Below, one piece after another: positions 9,601 through 13,731 of a stretch of DNA of 13,731 nt. Within the stretch, counting starts at the first letter, position 1. Each line of letters begins with the position of its first letter. Origin of the DNA: Bacteroidales bacterium UBA5219 (GTDB lineage Bacteria; Bacteroidota; Bacteroidia; Bacteroidales; ML635J-15); assembly GCA_002412425.1 (NCBI GenBank), contig DHVB01000048.1:1-13731 (forward strand), in the 5' to 3' direction. The position numbers were made by a program, and so were the translations under genes. The notes beneath the pieces were generated by a model. It ran no database searches and was not told where the DNA came from. It saw only the letters and a program-made list of their open reading frames with translations.

Positions 9601-12600
9601 CACAAGGTTCTCCAAGTAAATATTTTTATAGAAGACTTGACAACTTTTCCTCATGGACACCATGGGAAGAAATAAATAATGGTATAAAAGCAGATATGGT
9701 AAAATTAGTTTACTGGCGAGGTAACCTTTATATGTTCTGGTTAGATATTGCTACTGTAAATAAAATTGATGAAACAAAGAAAAATGCTTATGAAGATGTA
9801 AGCTTAGAACCATCAGATGATGAAACAAAACCACGGCAATATACTTCAATAAAAATGGCATGGTCTGTATTAAAAAAAGGAAAATGGTCGAAAGCTAATT
9901 TTAGTAATGATACTTATATCGAACCATTTAGTGATGAAAGTAAGCAAACTCAAATATTAATAACTGCTTATCCATATGAAGAGCATCCTTCATCTAATAT
10001 TGCATTGTCAGTTTGTATTTGTGGTAAGAATAAAAAAAATAATCCAGTATTCGGTAGTCGAGGGGGATTTTATTTTAACGGACAGAATTTAAGATTTGAT
10101 TACGATGTAGAAACATTTCTTGATGAGCATGATCGTTCACATTTTAATAGAAGTTATAAACCAAATGTTTTTGCCTCTGGTAAAAATGATTCTGATTTAG
10201 AAATTTTTAATAATTCTGTGAAATGTTCATTAGAAAAAAATGAGGGATCCAATACATTCAAACATTTTGTAGAATTATGTTACTTTACAGCCGATACTGG
10301 TAATGAAGAATATTCTTCAGTAATGAAAAAAATGTCACTTTTTAATAGTTTTAACTCAGTAAATAGAGCGTTTTATGTTCATTTTGAAGATACAGCACTT
10401 TTCGTAAAAGATTGGAGAATGGCAAAAAATCAATATTTATCATGGTTTAAACCATTTGTAATAAATGATTTTATACAAAACAAAACTTTTTTATCAATCC
10501 CTTATTTAAAACCATCGGATCCAGCTCAACAAGAATTTGATATTAATGATGTCAGATACGAAATAATTAATTTTTATTATCCTTTTGCAAGAGATATAAG
10601 AAGTATATTAAATACAACAGGGTTTAGATGTTTGTTTGAGAAATCATTTCAGGAAAGTACAAAGCGTAAATTTTTGATTAAGGAAGAACCTGATATTAAT
10701 TTTAAAGATTATTATGGACCAGATGACACTATCATACCCGTATATCCACAATATGAAGAAATTGTTTTTACTCCTTCAGATTCAGCTCCTGTTCCTGTTC
10801 AGGATCCTTATGCACTTTACAATTGGGAAATGTTTTTCCATATTCCTATAATGATAGCCGACAATTTGTCGCGAAATATGAAGTTTGAAGAAGCTCAAAA
10901 ATGGTATCATCTAATTTTTGACCCAACTATTGGAAATTCTGATTTTCATTACATAGATTCTGAGGGGAATTCACAAACGGGTTCTGATGAAGGTGCTAAA
11001 AAATATTGGAAAATAAAACCTTTCAGAGATATATTTTCTAATATGCAAGAAGAAGAAGAAGAAAACACAACAGAGAATAGTATACCAAAAACTTTAATGC
11101 AATTTATATATCAAATAAATAAGAAAGGGTATGATACGCTAATTACGAACTGGGAAGATAGACCTTTTGATCCTCATTCTATTGCAGCAATTAGACCTAT
11201 TGCCTATATGAAATACGTAGTTGTAAAATATGTAGAAAATCTTATTTCGTGGGGAGATATGCTGTTTACAAAAGATAGTAGAGAAGATATTAATAATGCT
11301 TTATTATTATATGTGCTTGCTGCTGACATACTTGGCATTAAACCACAGAAACTTGAAGGTACTTTATCAGAAGATAAATCATTTGAAGAATTATTACTAG
11401 ATTTAGACGGAATTTCCAATGCTTATGAAACAATTACAGGTATTTTAACTGTAGTCGCAAATCTTAATGCTCCTGTTTCTGATTCAAATGATGATTTAAA
11501 TTCTGCTACACGACTTTATGATGTATCATATTTTGGAGTACCTCATAACAATAAGTTTCAAGGATATATTGATACTGTTGCTGACCGTCTATTCAAAATT
11601 CGTAATAGTATGAACATTCAAGGAGTTGTTCGTGAATTACCACTTGTTGCACCACCTATTGATCCGGGAGCGGTAGCAACTGCTTTAGCCTCTGGTGCCG
11701 ATTTAAGTTCTGCACTTAGTACTCTTTCTGCTCCTATGCCACTATACCGATTTAACTATATGTTACAGAAAGCTATTGAGTTTACTAATGATGTAAAAGC
11801 TTTAGGAAACACAATGCTTTCAGTACTTGAAAAGAAAGACGCAGAAGAAATGGCTTTGTTACGTAGTTCGCAAGAGCAAATAATGCTTAATGCTATGACG
11901 CAAATAAGAAAAAAAGCTATAGACGAAGCGCAAGAAAACATTAATTCACTAATTAAATCAAAAGAAAACATTTTTGCTAGAAGAGCATATTATAAAAATA
12001 AGAAACCAATTAGTAAATTAGAACAAAAAGCTCTTTCTTTGCATACTGTTGCAAGCGACTTGAGGCTTTTTTCATCAACATTGAATGCTCAAGCATCTAT
12101 TGCTGGGGCAATACCACAAATAAAAATAAGTTTTCCACCAGCTGCTGAATTTGGAGGGCTTCATGCACAAGCTATAATGAATGCTCTTGCAACTGTTTTA
12201 AGCATTAAAGCAGACATGAAACAAAATGAAGCACGACATACAGATACTATGGCTAGTTATGAGCGTCGTTACGAGGACTGGAAGTTCCAAACAGATCAAG
12301 CTTCTGGAGAATTGCTACAAATAGACAAACAAATTGCTGGTGCAAAAGTTCGCCTTGCAATGGCTCAAAAAGAATACGAAAATCATTTGTTGCAAATAGA
12401 ACAAAAGAAAGAAGATTTTGAGTTTATGAAAAATAAGTTCACTAACAAACAGTTGTATAATTGGATGAAAGGTGAAGTTTCAAGACTATATCAATCTGCT
12501 TTCCAAATGGCACACAAATTAGCTCTTGCTGCCGAAAAAGCTTATGTTTTCGAAAGACAGAAAGAAGATTATACAAGTTTTATAACTACAGCATACTGGG

Positions 12601-13652
12601 ACAATTTACGCGAAGGTTTAATGGCTGGGGAACTTCTATATAATGATTTACGCCGTCTCGAAATGGAATACATAGAAACTAATTCTCGCGAAATAGAACT
12701 TTCAAAAGACATTCCATTAAGTATGATAGATCCAAAAGCTCTAATAGAATTGAGAACTACTGGAACATGTAATTTTGATATTCCAGAAATGCTGTATGAT
12801 ATAGACCACCCTGGACATTATATGCGAAGAATTAAAACTGTAAGTATAAGTATTCCAGCAGTAACAGGACCTTACAGCGGAGTTACATGTAAGCTTAGCT
12901 TGTTATCAAATCGCTTCCGTAAATCAACTAATGCAGGAGATTATAATTATCAGGGAATTAATGATTTGCGTTTTGTTCATAATATTATTGGTATTCAATC
13001 TATTGCAACAAGCACTGGAAATAATGATACAGGAATGTTTGAGTTTAACTTTAAAGACGAACGCTATTTACCATTCGAAGGTGCAGGAGCAATAGGAAGT
13101 TGGAGTATTGAACTTCCTACAACTATACGCAAATTCGATTATGAAAGCATTTCTGATGTTATTCTTCATATTAAATATACTGCAAGAGATGCTGGCGGAA
13201 TGTTGAAGGAAGCAGCTGAAACTAATATTGCTAGTGCTATAAATACATTAATGGATGAATTGGGAGAATCAGGAGCTTCAATAAAAACTGCTTACAGCAT
13301 GAAATCTGAATTTGCTGACGAATATTATGAATTGATAAATGAACAACAACATTCTTGCTCTTTGAAAATAGAGAAAAAACACTTCCCATTTTTAATAGCT
13401 GATTTCTTGAGGAGGAACAGTAATAAAGTTATAAAAGTTTTATCAATTCAGTTCTACCCATCAAGAGAACTAACAGGAGAAGAGACTCTGCCTACATTAA
13501 GTTGTGCATCAGGGACAATAAACGACGCTACAATTACTTTTGGTGACGGAGAAACATTGACTGATGATGGGCTAAATATTGAATTATCATACGGAGCGAA
13601 CACGACACCACTTAATTCAGATATTTATATGCTTATAAGTTATAAAATATAA
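3693..13652 (+). CDS. Tc toxin subunit A (TcA), giant pore-forming translocator
   Basis: This 3319-residue TcA homologue belongs to the family whose pentamer binds target cells and forms the channel through which TcC cargo is injected. In order, residues about 1-95 and 104-210 look like two beta-sandwich (transthyretin/carboxypeptidase-regulatory-like) segments, the second with TDANGYFQF. Residues about 220-1830 are helical shell units, including a VRP1-like segment (FGSQDYFEYPECRTLFSQAAYL from 661, RRPDL at 702-706). The ABC-toxin N region covers about 1833-1945 (DPEMTTSVKTTRLTQAV, NYRVWEANRK, NWLDPELR). A neuraminidase-like domain starts near 1950 (SSWTPW at 1986-1991, YWRGNLYMFW). Conserved TcA blocks follow: LYNWEMFFHIP (W2378), PFDPHSIAAIRP, SWGDMLF (W2520). 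The linker and pore coiled coil span about 2590-3030, with a hydrophobic tip near 2800-2840. The TcB-binding domain is about 3041-3170 (GHYMRRIK, DERYLPFEGAG, FDYESISDVILHIKYTAR), followed by an extra domain of about 150 residues. The protein is roughly 800 residues longer than Photorhabdus TcdA1, all accounted for at the two ends. There is no signal peptide. The ATG is the first after an in-frame stop at 3672; there is no Shine-Dalgarno. Confidence 0.95.
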   Translation: MAQITGTITFSSPGLVYPEHLNLSLCYYDTKGLRKYAKFNSSKVYKDFSYIIELDERDLDPNINHFIELKYAGLSVRTEPFDVKKILDSKYDISFFNLKYYMELTGTVQTTRGENLERITVTVLRHELLTTSTAGSASTDANGYFQFLYNFMLKDLEKFIDPSIYPEFVGNNAFDIQIEANDPDLQFPNTYSDIFYDAKDSVHVDIIVGEENVSGKPEFVKKEERFLAIDEFEELSLSDLERATQKTEYVSKKLKLSNDEASHFIKAKYYKTKFSCDEQIMFALLKDKTERSYKDILFTPIEQLKEEVVSANGRNIINFVEEKGVTIDNEIARLRESLITEFLNESEVDTKLNLIQGSGSLNRTLLVEAFIDWKNSPEEQNEGKGLNFYLLENNIIDNDQFKKAEVYDNVAKLSNNNIGLSVAVLSDASLNWTSIDDIIAAQDDLETLINGYVNSSAIEIPEEFSDVTSYVNNIKKQMVIQYPSQFLKNEIIKPDATLFADTNISTFLSLNPDFQFGKNHGFATIADPNTILDGLNEAQINDLKVELQEAEQIFKLTPYANKSVLAGAMKTSGLTSPSKIARLSRNSFKEQMLASLPAGNEVNESELDEIYTTSIYVSNATTLNMIAVSFGRPQTNFPVVPSYNFTSQETTAGFPSIYELFGSQDYFEYPECRTLFSQAAYLTDLLKFLHDSNGKTNNLFSRRPDLQHILLNCNNTNTVLPHIDLINEILEKEVLNQHNSATTEMNKLQTTWAPEELAAYPENLAITKNAYNYLKEGVAPWSLPFNLPLEEFRLYLKTLGLSREDILKNFSPSDNQNVLNEILFESIGLSTQEVALITTPITQAEELEEVYPGISTVINGSNYIETGNVKKLTLCSDLTYDKINELLESYFINPVNNDNVRFFTYTIPGYNDAINNYNEDHSDNPIVPGTLETTFILNGTASNPTPGIDFYDRLHRFERLRRKLDVEVFELDLIFNYFNINSLNENDIIKIAYFRKVKSLLNLKIEETLLLFGDFITGKSYTNYVNLYDFIFLKKTENYQFKENFEYLIGYVENPSNPENFTLENIQTILPYISGVKITEQQYLSIINYEWGTPLPTPSLAVLSTIIRTVLLCKSLNISVDEFYFLKNNFEPEINNPKEMLEFIEMTTKLKDYGFSIPDLAYVLKNLDIEGNKYFKTETTIKEELEELREIIKPVEKKQYRKHVIENSEKIFSMIIDQALDLVFEDFEDESLAGSFIATHSDLFHNFGSQYSTEPDTILEYFLYNKNNATNKLQAVLVGLGIESNLLSPTNRKITREMLKKIFTKIKTTLLLQTIELQPFYVKLDEIFDLSHNAVTNLTSIKDSNIDLNLKPYTHYNIKEINNSKNLEPSKHFEKKSVESGTIKNSIANISGYKYSTRIKKTSLLNVASSSIDIDYRQTLTVANFIEKNPTAFPDNTDFLTDTQLPNYNNIDLRYINYVTQMDLGVLEAKTLELKNLMSIFIDEDNIETAVTIVLNSPNDSLSDEKRKLFVEDYFSSFIIKSEALACLCNTELESYISNPCLRVDYVLNNLKQESRVDNIVKFFTEKFSCGEDIIAKLLFEYAGNNEDEPIIDHFCNEDFYNGIVIENQDVLNYSILYKTTLFINEFKLNTVMLNKIWEITQSENQLFNIINVFNIEESTEKQLLAYIRLSTAIGISHTYFADETDIFTFFTDNSELSSLSANAKSFISDISGCKTNDIENLSSVLPTDLYINWFERLLQCQYIIKHLGTNAQTIIDFNKLDQEIGFIQSETIRQLVKNKYSEDEWFSIAESLRNPLRIRQRNALRDYLIISSQSTSTKFESSSDLFYHFLIDPEMTTSVKTTRLTQAVLSVQLFIQRILMGLEQGLSFNEDEKKELVWRSNYRVWEANRKILFFPENWLDPELRQDKSPFFKELEEKLLQNDIDDSTVFEAYHEYINKLDEVANLEILAVHRVGNTNSESQTYHFVGKTQGSPSKYFYRRLDNFSSWTPWEEINNGIKADMVKLVYWRGNLYMFWLDIATVNKIDETKKNAYEDVSLEPSDDETKPRQYTSIKMAWSVLKKGKWSKANFSNDTYIEPFSDESKQTQILITAYPYEEHPSSNIALSVCICGKNKKNNPVFGSRGGFYFNGQNLRFDYDVETFLDEHDRSHFNRSYKPNVFASGKNDSDLEIFNNSVKCSLEKNEGSNTFKHFVELCYFTADTGNEEYSSVMKKMSLFNSFNSVNRAFYVHFEDTALFVKDWRMAKNQYLSWFKPFVINDFIQNKTFLSIPYLKPSDPAQQEFDINDVRYEIINFYYPFARDIRSILNTTGFRCLFEKSFQESTKRKFLIKEEPDINFKDYYGPDDTIIPVYPQYEEIVFTPSDSAPVPVQDPYALYNWEMFFHIPIMIADNLSRNMKFEEAQKWYHLIFDPTIGNSDFHYIDSEGNSQTGSDEGAKKYWKIKPFRDIFSNMQEEEEENTTENSIPKTLMQFIYQINKKGYDTLITNWEDRPFDPHSIAAIRPIAYMKYVVVKYVENLISWGDMLFTKDSREDINNALLLYVLAADILGIKPQKLEGTLSEDKSFEELLLDLDGISNAYETITGILTVVANLNAPVSDSNDDLNSATRLYDVSYFGVPHNNKFQGYIDTVADRLFKIRNSMNIQGVVRELPLVAPPIDPGAVATALASGADLSSALSTLSAPMPLYRFNYMLQKAIEFTNDVKALGNTMLSVLEKKDAEEMALLRSSQEQIMLNAMTQIRKKAIDEAQENINSLIKSKENIFARRAYYKNKKPISKLEQKALSLHTVASDLRLFSSTLNAQASIAGAIPQIKISFPPAAEFGGLHAQAIMNALATVLSIKADMKQNEARHTDTMASYERRYEDWKFQTDQASGELLQIDKQIAGAKVRLAMAQKEYENHLLQIEQKKEDFEFMKNKFTNKQLYNWMKGEVSRLYQSAFQMAHKLALAAEKAYVFERQKEDYTSFITTAYWDNLREGLMAGELLYNDLRRLEMEYIETNSREIELSKDIPLSMIDPKALIELRTTGTCNFDIPEMLYDIDHPGHYMRRIKTVSISIPAVTGPYSGVTCKLSLLSNRFRKSTNAGDYNYQGINDLRFVHNIIGIQSIATSTGNNDTGMFEFNFKDERYLPFEGAGAIGSWSIELPTTIRKFDYESISDVILHIKYTARDAGGMLKEAAETNIASAINTLMDELGESGASIKTAYSMKSEFADEYYELINEQQHSCSLKIEKKHFPFLIADFLRRNSNKVIKVLSIQFYPSRELTGEETLPTLSCASGTINDATITFGDGETLTDDGLNIELSYGANTTPLNSDIYMLISYKI

Positions 13653-13664
13653 ACTAAGATAATT

Positions 13665-13702
13665 AAGTTACACCTATTTAATATTAATAGGTGTAGCTTT
13701 TT
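13665..13702 (+). terminator. Rho-independent terminator of the TcA gene
   Basis: The perfect arms TACACCTATT (13669-13678) and AATAGGTGTA (13686-13695) enclose a 7-base loop. The stem extends outward by a U-G wobble, a G-C pair and two A-T pairs (13665-13668 with 13696-13699), giving about 14 pairs. It is followed by a short T-tract (TTTTT, 13698-13702). It begins 12 bases after the TcA stop codon. The opposite strand lacks a T-run after the hairpin, so it acts on + strand transcripts. It marks the end of the toxin transcription unit. Confidence 0.85.
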
Positions 13703-13731
13703 GAAATTTTTACAATCACAACATTTTATAA

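Noticed and set aside
11049..11063. (GAA)5 run in the TcA gene as a possible phase-variable repeat.
   Set aside because: It is a triplet run encoding five glutamates (residues 2453-2457). Slippage would stay in frame, and it fits a simple acidic loop.

Overview
The window is an AT-rich stretch from a Gram-negative bacterium, most likely a member of the Bacteroidota. That placement rests on the low GC, the A-rich leader without a Shine-Dalgarno before the largest gene, and the style of the proteins; it is inference, because no rRNA or taxonomic marker gene is present. All three recognisable genes lie on the + strand. Together they form a Tc (insecticidal toxin complex / ABC toxin) locus.

Region 1 (2-2455) is the 3' part of an RHS/YD-repeat TcC-type gene whose 5' end lies outside the window. 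The cocoon-forming RHS repeats run into the conserved RHS core with its self-cleaving aspartyl protease residues. A cargo domain of about 250 residues follows, carrying a zinc-metallopeptidase signature (HExxHxxGxxD plus a downstream Met-turn-like segment).

Region 2 (2452-3144) is a small gene of unknown function. It overlaps the toxin gene by four bases (ATGA) and encodes a protein with a signal peptide. Its position fits an immunity or accessory protein for the metallopeptidase cargo, but it matches no family I recognise.

Region 3 (3145-3692) is an intergenic gap of about 550 bp. It holds degenerate copies of a GTAGTGTCCCATATGG-like repeat, a perfect 14-bp palindrome and a 14-bp-stem inverted repeat, but no gene.

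Region 4 (3693-13652) is a single giant gene of 3319 codons for the TcA subunit, the pore-forming and receptor-binding translocator. It has two N-terminal beta-sandwich (transthyretin-like) segments, a long alpha-helical shell with a VRP1-like segment, an ABC-toxin N region, a neuraminidase-like domain, the pore-forming coiled-coil channel, the TcB-binding domain and an extra C-terminal domain. A clear rho-independent terminator follows at 13665-13702.

As understood for the Tc family, TcA forms the injection syringe, the TcB/TcC cocoon docks on it, and the self-cleaved C-terminal domain of TcC passes through the channel into the target cell. Here the delivered effector would be the metallopeptidase. 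The TcB portion is not visible; it is presumably upstream, either fused to this RHS gene or as a separate gene.
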